Shown in pieces: positions 7,811-19,882 of a stretch of 64,000 nucleotides of DNA. The position numbers and the translations under genes are program-made. Position 1 is the first letter of the stretch. Each line of letters opens with the position of its first letter. Source of the stretch: VXMF01 sp965206775 (lineage in GTDB: Bacteria; Acidobacteriota; Terriglobia; Bryobacterales; UBA6623); NCBI GenBank assembly GCA_965206775.1, contig CBDBKU010000001.1:62001-126000 (forward strand). The letters run 5' to 3'. Below the pieces are notes generated by a model. It worked only from the letters and a program-made list of their open reading frames with translations. It was not told where the DNA came from and searched no databases.

Positions 7811-9094
7811 TCAGCACGCGAGCTGGCTACGGCCAATCTGCAAGCCGCGGAGGTCACCGAGCACGCTGAGAGCAATTTGCTCCGGCTGGAACCATTCGCT
7901 CGCCAAGTCGCGCACGTCGCCAGCGCTCACGGACTCGATTGCCTCGTTGACCTCATCGAGCGACCGGATCCGACCGTGATACGCCTCCTGGCGAGCGAGG
8001 TTGGCCATCTTGCTGCCGGTTGACTCCAAGCTCAGCATGAGACTGCCCTTCAGGTGGTCCTTTGCCCGCCGGACCTCTGCTTCGGAAGCCAGGTTGTCCT
8101 TGAGGTCGATGAACTCCCGCAGCGTGTATTCCAGGACACGCGGGAGGGCGTCGATTGCCGTGCCCGCGCCGACCGAGAGGCATCCCGTGTCCGAATACAA
8201 GCTCAGGTCTGAATAGACGCTGTACGCGAGGCCGGCCTCTTCGCGGATCTTCTGGAACAACCGCGAGCTGAAGCCGCCACCGAGCATAGTGCTGAGCACG
8301 AAACCTGCGAAACGCCTGGGATCGCGGGCGGAAAACGCTTCTATGCCCAGAGCGAGATGCACTTGCTCCAGCGCGGGCTTGTCGTGCAGCAAGATTTCCG
8401 GAGTGGCGTTCGGAGCGGGCTCGGGCCGGTCGGCGCCGGACCCGTTGAGTGCGCCGAAGCGCAGCTCCGCCTCGCGGACGAGTTGGTCGTGGCCTAGATT
8501 GCCAGCCGCCGTCACCAGCAGGTTGGACGCCTGGAAGGTGTTCCCGAAGAACTGCCGCAGCTGAGCTCGATTGAATGCTCGGATCGACTCGGGGCTTCCG
8601 ATCACCGGCCTCCCCATGCCATGGCCGGCCCAGAAGCTGCGAGCGAAAATCGTGCCGAGCAAGTAGTCGGGGTTGTCCTCGTCCATCTTGAGTTCCTCGA
8701 GGACGACGCCCTTCTCGCGCTCGATGTCCTCGTCGGCAAACGTCGGGTTCTGCACCATGTCTGCGAGAATGTCGAATGCGCGGCGCCAGTGCTCGTCGAG
8801 AACCTTGGCGGTGAATGCCGTGGTTTCCTTCGACGTGAAGGCGTCGAGATGCCCGCCTAGGCCGTCGATCGCGTAGGCGATTTCGCGTGCGGTGAAGCGC
8901 GCGGTCCCCTTGAAGACCATGTGCTCCGTGAAGTGCGTGATTCCGCTGTCCGAATCGGCTTCGTGCCGCGAACCGGCATTCAGCCAAACACCCAGCGACA
9001 CCGACCGTACCCCCGGCATGGACTCGCTGAGGACGCGCAGTCCGTTCGCAAGCACGGTCTTTTGCACGTTCGGTGATGGGGAGGAAGTCGCCAA
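7811..9094 (-). CDS. M16-family zinc metallopeptidase
   Basis: Zinc peptidase of 427 residues, of the processing-peptidase or PqqL-like class. The inverted zinc motif HFTEH is at residues 54-58, with the third ligand expected in EREKGVVLEELK around residues 127-137. The C-terminal half contains the GGGFSSRLFQKIREEAGLAY signature, where the arginine and tyrosine contact the substrate, so both halves of the M16 fold are present. The start is a TTG at 9094 with AGGA about eight bases upstream. A GTG ten codons later is an alternative. No signal peptide is seen, so a cytoplasmic location is likely. No second M16 gene lies beside it, so it may act as a homodimer. Confidence 0.88.
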   Translation of the reverse strand: MATSSPSPNVQKTVLANGLRVLSESMPGVRSVSLGVWLNAGSRHEADSDSGITHFTEHMVFKGTARFTAREIAYAIDGLGGHLDAFTSKETTAFTAKVLDEHWRRAFDILADMVQNPTFADEDIEREKGVVLEELKMDEDNPDYLLGTIFARSFWAGHGMGRPVIGSPESIRAFNRAQLRQFFGNTFQASNLLVTAAGNLGHDQLVREAELRFGALNGSGADRPEPAPNATPEILLHDKPALEQVHLALGIEAFSARDPRRFAGFVLSTMLGGGFSSRLFQKIREEAGLAYSVYSDLSLYSDTGCLSVGAGTAIDALPRVLEYTLREFIDLKDNLASEAEVRRAKDHLKGSLMLSLESTGSKMANLARQEAYHGRIRSLDEVNEAIESVSAGDVRDLASEWFQPEQIALSVLGDLRGLQIGRSQLAC

Positions 9095-9492
9095 CGCTCA
9101 TCCTAGCAAGGGGTTGCCAGCTTGTTTCGACGCCCGGGCGGCAATCGGATTGCATCCGAGCGTTTGACCGGCCGCAGGCTTTCGCAGCAGGATCCCGCGA
9201 CGAGGCGAATCGGTCCAGCGGCTCTCCCTCGGACGCTGGGCGCACTTCCCTTTGGGCATGGCCGAGAGTGCTCCCACAGTTAGGACAGAGACGAACTAGG
9301 CGGCTGTTTCGAGCGGGACCGATATCGAGGGCGCCCTCCTCCGATAGAACTCGCAGCTGGGACAGCACCGTCCTCCTTGTCGCCCTGAGACCGGACCCTC
9401 GCCAGATCACGTTTCCGAATCCGGAGGCCCGATCGGTTTCCTGCCAACCTTGGTAAAATGCCTGCTATTCGTCTTCATTCGTTGAGAAATCC
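9095..9492. other. divergent intergenic region
   Basis: About 400 bases between the M16 peptidase and the secreted propeller gene, which are transcribed away from each other, so it should hold both promoters. TAAAAT near 9454 could be a -10 box for the rightward gene, but no good -35 is seen. A minus-strand frame here contains LCPNCGSTLG but runs out of frame into the peptidase gene and is not called. Confidence 0.3.
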
Positions 9493-10740
9493 ATGACCGG
9501 TCCACTTCCCCGTACCCTTTCTTCGCTCTTGCTCTGCGGCTTGACATTCGCCGCATTTCCGCTGACCGGCCAGGAGACCGTTTCGCTGCGTGTCCGTTTC
9601 GGGCTGCTCGACACCGTGGAGACCCGCTGGGACGGGTCCGCTTCGGTATCGGGAGGCAAGCTGCTTCAGGTCCGCGACTGGTACCCCAGGCCCGAGAACT
9701 CGGTTGATCAGTCCGGATCGTGGACGCTCTCGACGCACAAGGGCGTCAACTACAATTGGCGGCCCTACGAGAATCTGCCGGACAGTGCAGTCGATATCTA
9801 CTACTGGACGCCCGGCGTCGTCCTCGACATCGAGAGCGCACCTGGTGCCGATGTCCGCATCTCGACCGTCCAGGGCGACTTCGAGTTCTCTCTTGGCGAC
9901 GTCCGGCTCGCCGATCCGATGGACTTCCTGGGAGGGGCAGCCGTGGTCGAGCGGGTACCTACAGTCGAAAAGCTGTCCACCGATGCCGACCAGGACGATT
10001 TCGCCGCGATGCTGGGAGGTACTGACGGAGATGCCAGGGCAGCGTGGGTCGCCTATCGAGACGGTGCCAGCCAAGTCCTGACCAGAAAGTACGACGGGGA
10101 CTCCTGGGGACCGGCCGAGACTGTTACGGAGAGCCCGGGCGACGTCCATATGGTCAAGATGGGCCGGTCTGGCGACGGCGCGGTCTGGTTTGTCTGGTCG
10201 CAGCAGGAGGATGGGAATTTCGACCTATACGGTCGCTCGCTCCGCGAGGGAGCATGGTCCTCGACCGTGAGGCTGAGCGAGGCGCCGCAGCCCGATGTCT
10301 TCCCTAGCATCGCCGTCGCGACGGACGGCACCCTCTGGCTCGTCTGGCAAGGATTCAGGGACGGCCAGGCGGACATCTTCGCCCGGCGCTACGTCGGCGG
10401 CGAATGGAGCAGCGCCCTTAGGGTGTCGACTTCCGACGCCAACGACTGGGAGCCGGTCGTGGCCGCTGGCCGCAATGGCGAGATCTACATCGCCTGGGAC
10501 AGCTATGCAGCGGGTAACTACGATGTCATGCTCCGCACCTGGAACGGCGAGCGATGGTCCGCGGGCGTCGAGCCGATCGCCAACTCGCCTCTCTACGAGG
10601 CGCATGTCTCGCTGGCCGTGGATGCCCAGAACCGCCTGTGGGCCGCATGGAACGAGAGCGGCCTGAACTGGGGCAAGGACACCGGCTTCCTGCTGCCAGT
10701 GGAGGGCACGCTCCTGTACGAGTACCGGCTGATGCGCGTA

Positions 10741-10834
10741 GGCCGCGTGTGGCTCTTCGGACGGCACCGCACGATCCGGCAGCGCGACATGCCCGATGAC
10801 ACGCCGCTGCACCGCGCGGCAGATTTGGGCGTCG
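10741..10834 (+). repeat. upstream copy of internal direct repeat (94 bp)
   Basis: The first 80 bases are identical to 10943-11022. Five bases (GTGGC, present at 11023-11027) are then missing, and 14 further bases match 11028-11041. The copy is 94 bases, not a multiple of three, and breaks the gene. Confidence 0.9.
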
Positions 10835-10942
10835 CGCGATGGAATCGCCTGGAACGAGCCGGCGGCCGACATCAATTCGGCCATGCCGGCTCACGTCGAC
10901 AGGCGCCACAACGATTTCCCGCAATTGGCTGTAGATCCAGAA

Positions 10943-11041
10943 GGCCGCGTGTGGCTCTTCGGACGGCACCGCACGATCCGGCAGCGCGACATGCCCGATG
11001 ACACGCCGCTGCACCGCGCGGCGTGGCAGATTTGGGCGTCG
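10943..11041 (+). repeat. downstream, probably original copy of internal direct repeat (99 bp)
   Basis: In-frame part of the propeller domain, encoding GRVWLFGRHRTIRQRD and following residues to WQIWAS. It is the likely source of the upstream copy because it reads smoothly into both flanks. Confidence 0.88.
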
Positions 11042-12388
11042 ACGCTTGACGGGGGTGCATGGACCGAGCCGTATGAGATCCCCTTCACGGCGGGGCGCCA
11101 GGATGTGCGGTGGGGCGTCGCTTCCGACGGGTCCGGCAACCTCGTGGCGACGTGGGCGTCTGACGGTCGCGATTTCTACGAATTCCTCTACGAGCACGCG
11201 GATGTGTACGCGGCGAAACTCCCGGCTCTGGACCGCGCCACCCGGCCGCCGGAACTGCGCGTGCGGCCCGAACGCATGGTCCGGTTCCATGACGTGGCTT
11301 CCACCGAGGAGGAGGATCTCAAGCGGCTGCGCGGATACGAGATCGCCTCCGGAGGGAAGGCCTACAGGATTTACCGCGGTGACACTCACCGTCACACGGA
11401 ATTTTCGATGGACGGCAACAACGACGGCTCGCTGTTCCAGACCTACCGCTATGCCCTGGACGCGGCCAGCTTGGACTACCTGCTCGTCAGCGAGCACAAC
11501 TTCAGTGGCGGTCCGGACAACGAGTACATCAACTGGCTGCTGCAGCAAGCGGTGGACGTGTTCTCGGTCTCCGGGACGTTCCAGCCGTTCTACGGTTACG
11601 AGCGCTCAATCCGATTCCCAGGCGGGCACCGGAACATCCTCCTGCCCAAGCGCGGGACGCCCACCCTGCCCATCCTGCCCGAGGAGTCGAGCCACGCCCA
11701 GGGCGCTGGCCGCTTGTACGAGTACTTGCGAGGGAATGGCGGAATCGCGATCTCGCACACCTCCGCGACCGGAATGGGAACGGATTGGAGAGACAACGAT
11801 CCAGAGGTCGAGCCGCTCGTCGAGATCTTCCAGGGGGACCGGGTGTCCGCCGAGTACGAGGGCGCGCCTCTAGCGGCTGACGGAGACCGGCCGACGACCC
11901 AGGCTGGCGGATACCGTCCGGAGGGCTATGTCTGGAACGCGTGGGCGAAAGGCTACAAGCTGGGAGTCCAGGCCGCATCCGATCACCTGTCCACGCACTA
12001 TTCGTACGCCTGCACGATCGCGGAAGACTTCACGCGCGAAGGATTGCTCGATGCGATGAAGCAGCGGCACAGCTACGGCGCCACGGACAACATCGTGCTG
12101 GACTACCGCATGGAGGCGAACGGCAAGGAGCACCTGCAAGGGGACATCGTGACCGTGAGCGGCCCGTTCCGGCTATTGGTCAATATCCTCGGGACCTCGT
12201 CGATCCGCCAGATCGACATCATCAAGAACCAGGAGTTCCTGTACACCCGTCAGAAGCTCCCCCAGGATTTCTCGTTCACCTACGAGGACTCGGGCAAGCA
12301 GGCCGGCGAGGACTACTACTACGTGCGCGTTCAGCAGAACGATGGCAATGTCGCGTGGTCGTCGCCAATCTGGGTCACGTCGAACTAG

Positions 12389-12775
12389 CCGCGATTGCTC
12401 GCCGAGAGGGTGGAGATGGAGTGTGAATCCTTGATAACATATTTGTAATCAAGACGTTACGTGCTGCTAAGCAACACACTCCAGCACAATCGACCTAGCC
12501 GATCAGGACCGCCGCAAAGTGCGCGCCGGCTAGGGGGAAGGTGAGTCCGCGAAGCGCAAATGCGCCATCGAGTCGGGCACAGTGCCCCGGAACGGGTCTT
12601 GCTGGCCGGGGAATATGTCTACGCGAGGGAATTCCCGCATGGCCGAGCCCGGAATCCAGCTGCAGGCCTGCCCCCGACAGCCCGTGTCACGGCCGAAGAC
12701 GCCCACAACCGATGCTGCCTTCACTTGGTAAGGGATTCGGGCCAGGGGCGGTTTGCGCGTGAGGGCGCGTGCCGA
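12389..12775. other. intergenic region between converging genes
   Basis: About 390 bases between the DUF3604 half-gene and the end of the amidase gene. Apart from the AT-rich hairpin near 12430, nothing recognisable is seen. Confidence 0.35.
12430..12453. terminator. AT-rich hairpin, possible bidirectional terminator
   Basis: CTTGAT at 12430-12435 pairs with ATCAAG at 12448-12453 around a 12-base AT-rich loop containing ATATTTGTA. It lies about 40 bases after the stop of the rightward gene, in a locally AT-rich patch of otherwise GC-rich DNA. Confidence 0.3.
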
Positions 12776-14413
12776 TCAGTCCGCGGCGATGCTGTCGCCC
12801 TGAAGGAATGCCGGCGGCATGCGGTGCTGCGTAGCCTGCTCGTAAGCGTACGCGAGTGCGAGCAGGCGCGGCTCCGACCAGGCCGGCCCGAAGAACGAAA
12901 CTCCGACGGGAAGTCCGAAGAGCGAGCCGCCCGGCACCGTGACGTGGGGATACCCGGCGCGCGCCGCCGCTGAGGAGCATCCGCGGAACGAGGAGCGGTC
13001 GCCATGCACCAGGTCGGTTAGCCAGGCAGGTCCCGTCGTTGGCGCGAAGAACGCGTCCAGCGAGTGGTTCCTGATGGTGTTGTCGATGGCCGCCTGCGCG
13101 ACGTCCCTGCTTTCTGCCAGCGCCTCAAGGTAGGCGGGTTCCGTCAGCGGGCCTTTCTCCGCCGCCGCCTCGAGAATGTCCTGTCCGAAGAACGGCATCT
13201 CGCGGTCTCGGTTCTCCTCGTTGAACCGAATCACATCGCTCACGTTGCGGACCTTCGCTTCCGGTCCGAGATCGGCGAGATAGCGATTGAGATCGGCCTT
13301 GAACTCGAACAGCATCAGTTCAAAGCCGGGCCGGTTCGTTGTTTCGATACCCGGGAGCTCTCGAATGTCGATCAGCTCGGCGCCCGCGCCGCGCATCGCG
13401 GAGGCGGACTCGTCGAGCAGGGAGTCGATTCCGCCGTGCTGCCCCCAGTATTCGCGCAGCAGCCCGATCCGGGCCCCGCGCAGGGCGTCCCTGTCGAGGA
13501 ACTGCGTGTAGTCCGCGTGAGAGAGGCCCTCGCTGGCCTGCGTCGCGTCGTCCAGGGCGTCGCGCCCGGTCAGAGCCCCGAGCATCGCGGCCGCGTCCGC
13601 AACGGTGCGAGCCATCGGCCCTGCTGTGTCCTGGGTATGCGCGATCGGCACGATTCCCGCTCGGCTGACAAGGCCGATCGTGGGCTTGACCCCCACGATT
13701 CCATTGATCGAGGACGGGCAGACGATCGATCCGTTGGTTTCCGTCCCGATTGCGAGCGGAGCGATGCCCGCCGAGACCGCCACGCCGGAGCCCGAGCTCG
13801 AGCCGCACGGATTGCGATTGAGAAAGTAGGGATGCAGCGTCAGGCCGCCGCGGCCGCTCCAGCCGCTCGTGGAACGGCTCGACCGGAAGTTCGCCCATTC
13901 GCTGAGGTTCGTCTTCGCGATCAGGAGCGCACCGGCCGCCCTCAGCCTCGCTGCTACCCACGAGTCGCGGGGCACCCCGGACCCCTCCAAGGCCAGCGAT
14001 CCCGCAGTGGTCTGCATCGAGTCAGCAGTGCCGATGTTGTCCTTCACCATCGCCGGAATCCCGTGCAGCGGGCCACGTATCTGGCCTTCGCGGCGCTCAG
14101 CGTCGAGAGTGTCTGCGTCGCCGAGGGTCTCGGGATTGAGTTCGATGACGGAGTTCAGTGCCGGGCCCCCTACGTCGATCGAAGCAATGCGCTCGAGATA
14201 TGCCTCGCAGAGCGATCTGGCGGTCCAGCGGCCGGACTCCAGGCCGGAACGCAGTTCGGCGACCGAGGCCTCGGTCAGCTCGAATTCCGCGATGTCGTGC
14301 CGGCCGGAGCGCGGGAACCGAGTAGCGCAGCCATATCCAAGCGGCAGCGCCGCGCCTCCTGCCGCGAGGAGGAACTCCCGGCGACGCAGCCGGACAGGTT
14401 CCGATTTGTTCAT
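12776..14413 (-). CDS. amidase-signature family hydrolase, exported
   Basis: Amidase of 545 residues. The Ser-cisSer-Lys triad is visible: Lys in MVKDN near residue 124, the cis-serine in CGSSSGSG near 205, and the nucleophile in ETNGSIVCPSS near 228. The start at 14413 gives an N-terminus with RRREFLLAAGGAALPLGYGC, which looks like a Tat-type twin-arginine signal with a possible lipobox cysteine. It is therefore probably a periplasmic or membrane-anchored enzyme and not the tRNA amidotransferase GatA. The C-terminus carries LFGLPVGVSFFGPAWSEP, normal for the family. The frame is open 11 codons further upstream. It lies 37 bases downstream of the DUF5060 gene on the same strand, so co-transcription is likely. 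The amide substrate is unknown. Confidence 0.88.
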   Translation of the reverse strand: MNKSEPVRLRRREFLLAAGGAALPLGYGCATRFPRSGRHDIAEFELTEASVAELRSGLESGRWTARSLCEAYLERIASIDVGGPALNSVIELNPETLGDADTLDAERREGQIRGPLHGIPAMVKDNIGTADSMQTTAGSLALEGSGVPRDSWVAARLRAAGALLIAKTNLSEWANFRSSRSTSGWSGRGGLTLHPYFLNRNPCGSSSGSGVAVSAGIAPLAIGTETNGSIVCPSSINGIVGVKPTIGLVSRAGIVPIAHTQDTAGPMARTVADAAAMLGALTGRDALDDATQASEGLSHADYTQFLDRDALRGARIGLLREYWGQHGGIDSLLDESASAMRGAGAELIDIRELPGIETTNRPGFELMLFEFKADLNRYLADLGPEAKVRNVSDVIRFNEENRDREMPFFGQDILEAAAEKGPLTEPAYLEALAESRDVAQAAIDNTIRNHSLDAFFAPTTGPAWLTDLVHGDRSSFRGCSSAAARAGYPHVTVPGGSLFGLPVGVSFFGPAWSEPRLLALAYAYEQATQHRMPPAFLQGDSIAAD

Positions 14414-14450
14414 CGGACCTATCCTACAGGGGGTCCGTTGATGCAAGCCG

Positions 14451-16271
14451 CTACTCGGGAGGGCTCAGTGCGTAGGGCCGGAAAGCTTCGAAGATCCGTC
14501 CCGCGCCGTCGAGACCGACAACTCGAACCGACAGCGTTGCCGGGTAGGATGCCGCCAGCCCGGCCGGCACGGCGAAGCTTCCCCCTTGCGAGGTTCCAAG
14601 GACCCTGGCGCGACGGCCCGAGCCGGCAACTTCGCCCTTCCAGAGCCATATCATCCTCTTGGCCGCGATGGTGTTCTTCGTCAGAGTGGCGTTGAACAGG
14701 TGCTCTTGCCCCGCCCGGATCTCGTTTCCTTCGGGGAGCTGGATCTCGAAGGGCAGCGCAGACGAGGAATGCTCGACGTCGCGGATCCGCGGCGTCGTGG
14801 ATTCCAGGATAAAGGACTTGTTGTAGCCCTGTTTCTTCCCCTCGCGCCGCAGGTAGAGCACCCAGTCCCGCTGGTCGTCGGGGGTTTGCGAGCGGTACCG
14901 GTCTCCCTTGAACTTCTTCTTCTGATCGAACCACGAGCCGTCGGCCGGGTTGTACCAGCTCACCGAGTATTCGTGCTTCGGCATGAGCAGCTCGATCAGG
15001 CCCGGACTCTCGGCGTAGACGATGTACTCGATGCCGATCGGTTTCTCCGCTCGGTAGGGCACGCGTTGCAGCGCCAGTCCCGACCCGCCGACAACCCGGT
15101 AGTGCGGCTGCAGGTCGAAGTACCTGGACTGCGCGAAGAACTGCTCGAGGAAGGCGACTTGCTCGGCAGCAGGCGAGTCCGGCTCGCTATCCGAACTGGC
15201 CAGTGATATGTAGTGCCCTCGTGTCGCGGCCGTCCACGCCTGCTGGCGAGCCGCGTCCGGGTTCGCGCCGGCTCCGACACCGGTGTTGACGAACGGGGCG
15301 GGATAGGTCTCGTACTCGATCGACGCCAGGGCCGGATCGACGCGGTTCTGCGTGATGTAGTCCTGCCATTCGTCTTCAGCCAGCGGCGCTGAGGTGACCG
15401 TCGCACCGGTCGACTTCGGATGCGAGTACGGGTCGTGCTTGCCGAGCGAGGCGGCGAGTTGGGAGGCGAGCTTTCCGCCGGCATCGTGGCTCTCCCACTC
15501 CAAGAGCACCTGCCAGGTCACGCTGTACGCCGCATAGCGGGCGCAAACGTACCGGACGTAGCGGTCGCGCTGGCGCATCCTCGGAAAGAGACGCTCGACC
15601 TCCTCGCCAGAATTGCTCAGGACCAGGTCAGTCACGAAACCCAGGCCGTGCAGGTATGCCACGCGCCTGTCCAGCTCCCGGAAATACTCGACCCACGGCT
15701 CCTCCGGCCCCTTGAACACTTGCGAGGCTTGGTCTGGCGATCCTAGAACCGAGGCACGCATATGCGTGAATTTCTGCTCGGCTCGGCGGTCAGCCACAGC
15801 CCGGAACTGTTCCCAGGGCATCGTGCCGATCCCAAGCATGGAATCCCCGAGCCAGTAGTGCGGCGTATTGGTCAGGGGGTACTTGAAGTAGCGCGTGTTG
15901 AAGACCTCGACGAAGCCCGGCGTCCCCGCCGCCTCGGCCTGGAAGCTCCCGGTCTGCTTGTCGAGCGACTTGATGTTCGAGATGATGCGGAAGTCCCAGC
16001 GGCCCTCGTAGTCAGGAGAGAAGCGAATCGCGAATTGCGTGCCTCCGTCCCAGAACGCCGGCATGACCTTTGTCCGCCCGCCCTTCGGCGAGCGGAATTC
16101 GGCCCGCAGGGCGACGCTCGCGTAGGGGTTCGAATGCTCGGCCGCTTCCTCGGCAGGGATCTCGATCCGAATCTCGCACGGGTCGTAGACTGGCACGGAC
16201 TCGCAGGCTTCGAATGCCTGGGCAGGCGAGATGGCCCACAGCGCGAGGGCAAGCGTGACAATCAGCCGCAT
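14451..16271 (-). CDS. secreted DUF5060/DUF4038 glycoside hydrolase-like protein
   Basis: Secreted protein of 606 residues with a signal peptide (residues 1-19, ending SPAQAF) when started at ATG 16271. Residues about 25-125 match the DUF5060 beta-sandwich: VALRAEFRSPKGG, MPAFWDGGTQFAIRFSP and DFRIISNI. Residues about 130-400 look like the DUF4038 apiosidase-like TIM barrel: HYWLGDSMLGIG, the long helix with YVRYVCARYAAYSV, and WQVLLEWES, whose glutamate would be a catalytic acid. The C-terminal 200 residues are beta-rich. Family members act on plant or algal polysaccharide side chains; the exact sugar is not known. The amidase follows 37 bases downstream. Confidence 0.75.
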   Translation of the reverse strand: MRLIVTLALALWAISPAQAFEACESVPVYDPCEIRIEIPAEEAAEHSNPYASVALRAEFRSPKGGRTKVMPAFWDGGTQFAIRFSPDYEGRWDFRIISNIKSLDKQTGSFQAEAAGTPGFVEVFNTRYFKYPLTNTPHYWLGDSMLGIGTMPWEQFRAVADRRAEQKFTHMRASVLGSPDQASQVFKGPEEPWVEYFRELDRRVAYLHGLGFVTDLVLSNSGEEVERLFPRMRQRDRYVRYVCARYAAYSVTWQVLLEWESHDAGGKLASQLAASLGKHDPYSHPKSTGATVTSAPLAEDEWQDYITQNRVDPALASIEYETYPAPFVNTGVGAGANPDAARQQAWTAATRGHYISLASSDSEPDSPAAEQVAFLEQFFAQSRYFDLQPHYRVVGGSGLALQRVPYRAEKPIGIEYIVYAESPGLIELLMPKHEYSVSWYNPADGSWFDQKKKFKGDRYRSQTPDDQRDWVLYLRREGKKQGYNKSFILESTTPRIRDVEHSSSALPFEIQLPEGNEIRAGQEHLFNATLTKNTIAAKRMIWLWKGEVAGSGRRARVLGTSQGGSFAVPAGLAASYPATLSVRVVGLDGAGRIFEAFRPYALSPPE

Positions 16272-16482
16272 ATACCTGTGAGCATAAACCCGCAGCGCGC
16301 TCAGTTCCAAGCGGCTCGCCGGCCATGATGCCGCGTTCTTCGCCCCGGACGTGCGAGGCACTCGCGTGGTGATGAGATCGGAGCCCGACGCCCCCGCTTG
16401 GCGAGGACATGTCGATGGGGCACCGAGTGCCGACCGGCAGCACGTCTCGAACGCGCGGTCCCGGTTCGACTACATTGAGGTT

Positions 16483-17892
16483 GTGCTGGCAAAGATCGCC
16501 AGGAGGGTCGAGCGCGATGACATGTTCGCCGGCTCCGTGAGCATCGGCGTCGCCGTGTCCGGAGGCGCGGATTCGGTGGCATTGCTGCATGCTCTGCAAC
16601 AGCTCCTCCCCGATCGCTCCCTCTCGGCGGTCCATCTCAACCACCGCCTGCGGGGATCCGAGTCCGATCTCGACGAGGAATTCGTCCGCGGCCTGGCGGA
16701 GGGTCTCGGTCTCCGCGTGTTCGTCCGGCGCCAGGACGTGGCCGAGGCTGCCGGATCCGTTGGCGGGAACATCGAGCAGGCCGGCAGGCAGTGCCGGTAC
16801 AGCTACTTCCGGCAGCTCATTTCGGATGGTGCCTGCGATGTCGTCGCGACAGCGCACACACGGTCCGATCAAGCCGAGACCGTGCTTTTCCGGCTGCTGC
16901 GCGGAAGCGGCGGCAACGGCTTGAGCGCAATCTGGCCGGCCCGCCGGCCAGGCATCGTTCGTCCCATGCTGGACGTTTCGCGGAGCGAGGTCCTCGACTA
17001 CCTCCGATGCGCCGGGCTTTCCTGGCGGGAGGACGCGAGCAACGCGGATCCAGGCTATGCCCGGAACCGATTGCGGCACTCGCTGCTGCCCCTCCTGGGG
17101 CGCGAGTGGAATCCGAATGTCGAAGGCGTTCTGTCCAACACGGCTGATTGGGCGCTCGAAGAGGAACGATACTGGGGACGTCGCGTAGCGGAATTGCAGG
17201 AGCGGTGCGTCCGAGAGGATTCAGCCGGCCTCCTGCTCGATGTCGGGGCCGCCCGCGCGATCCACGTGGCAGAGCAAAGGCGGCTTGTGGACGCGATCCT
17301 GCGCCGTCCGCAATTTCGCCCCGGCCGCGCCGGATTTGAGCACATCGAAGCCGTCCGCGACCTGATACGGTCGCCCGCCGGCTCGGGTGCGGTTGACCTT
17401 CCCGGCGTGCGGGCCGAACGCTCGTTCGGCGAGATTCTATTCGTGCCTCGGTCGGGCGACCGCCCTGCCGAATTCGATCTGCCGTTGCTGGTGCCGGGTC
17501 TGGCGCGACTGCCGGGCGAACCGGCCGCATCGGTTCGAACGCGCCTGCTTGGAGCGCCTTCCGGGGAAACCCTGTACAATACGGGGGATTCTGCATTTCT
17601 TGACTGGGATCGCGTCCCGAGGCTGCTCCGCGTGCGGAACTGGCAGGCTGGCGACCGGTACCGGCCTGTCGGGCAGAATGCGTCGAGGAAGATCAGGGAT
17701 CTATTTCGGCGATCTCGTGTCAGCGCGTGGAGACGAGCTGGGTGGCCGGTGGTGACCGCATCCAATGATGCCGTCGAACCGGGCCGCATCGTCTGGGCCC
17801 GGCAGTTCGGTCCGGCGCAAGACCTCATCGCCACGGCCTCCAGCCGCCACGTCCTAGCTCTTGACGAGTTGTATGGGTCCGACGCGACTTAG
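16483..17892 (+). CDS. tilS: tRNA(Ile)-lysidine synthetase
   Basis: This enzyme joins lysine to the wobble cytidine of the tRNA that reads AUA, using ATP. The N-type ATP pyrophosphatase PP-loop SGGADSVALL is at about residues 26-35. It is followed by VHLNHRLRGSESDLDEEFV and by the AHTRSDQAETVLFRLLRGSG motif. The C-terminal TilS domains include the LRVRNWQAGDRYRPVG and SRKIRDLFRRSRV signatures. The GTG start at 16483 puts the PP-loop at the usual distance. An ATG at 16522 is a shorter alternative, and the frame is open upstream to 16351. It lies directly before ftsH, a pairing conserved in many bacteria. At 469 residues it is of normal length. Confidence 0.93.
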   Translation: MLAKIARRVERDDMFAGSVSIGVAVSGGADSVALLHALQQLLPDRSLSAVHLNHRLRGSESDLDEEFVRGLAEGLGLRVFVRRQDVAEAAGSVGGNIEQAGRQCRYSYFRQLISDGACDVVATAHTRSDQAETVLFRLLRGSGGNGLSAIWPARRPGIVRPMLDVSRSEVLDYLRCAGLSWREDASNADPGYARNRLRHSLLPLLGREWNPNVEGVLSNTADWALEEERYWGRRVAELQERCVREDSAGLLLDVGAARAIHVAEQRRLVDAILRRPQFRPGRAGFEHIEAVRDLIRSPAGSGAVDLPGVRAERSFGEILFVPRSGDRPAEFDLPLLVPGLARLPGEPAASVRTRLLGAPSGETLYNTGDSAFLDWDRVPRLLRVRNWQAGDRYRPVGQNASRKIRDLFRRSRVSAWRRAGWPVVTASNDAVEPGRIVWARQFGPAQDLIATASSRHVLALDELYGSDAT

Positions 17893-17958
17893 GTACCGCA
17901 ATCGGTTCCGGATGCGTCTTACTCAATAGCGGGAACACGCACAAGAGGATCCAACGCA

Positions 17959-19878
<1,920 letters not shown>

Positions 19879-19882
19879 CGGG

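Larger units (their letters stand above)
9493..12388 (+). pseudogene. secreted BNR/propeller plus DUF3604 (PHP-like) protein, split by a 94-bp duplication
   Basis: Two overlapping reading frames (9493-11001 and 10796-12388) are the halves of one gene. The first half has a signal peptide and sialidase/BNR-like repeats such as GTLWLVWQGFRDGQADIFA and NRLWAAWNESG. The second half has a DUF3604, PHP-like metal site: GDTHRHTEF, SEHN, ISHTSATG and ASDHLSTH. It ends EDYYYVRVQQNDGNVAWSSP, much like the protein at 56553-59123. A 94-bp copy of a downstream segment sits at 10741-10834 and shifts the frame. Removing it joins the frames exactly, giving one protein of about 933 residues. The function is unknown; DUF3604 proteins are predicted metal-dependent hydrolases. 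It could be a true mutation or an assembly error. Confidence 0.8.

Noticed and set aside
7953..9410. 485-codon minus-strand frame with an LCPNCGSTLG segment near its start
   Set aside because: Most of it overlaps the M16 peptidase gene out of frame. The unique first 100 residues have no clear family, and the cysteine pair alone is not enough.
13064..14695. 543-codon open frame on the plus strand opposite the amidase
   Set aside because: Antisense shadow that runs through the amidase and into the start of the next antisense region.
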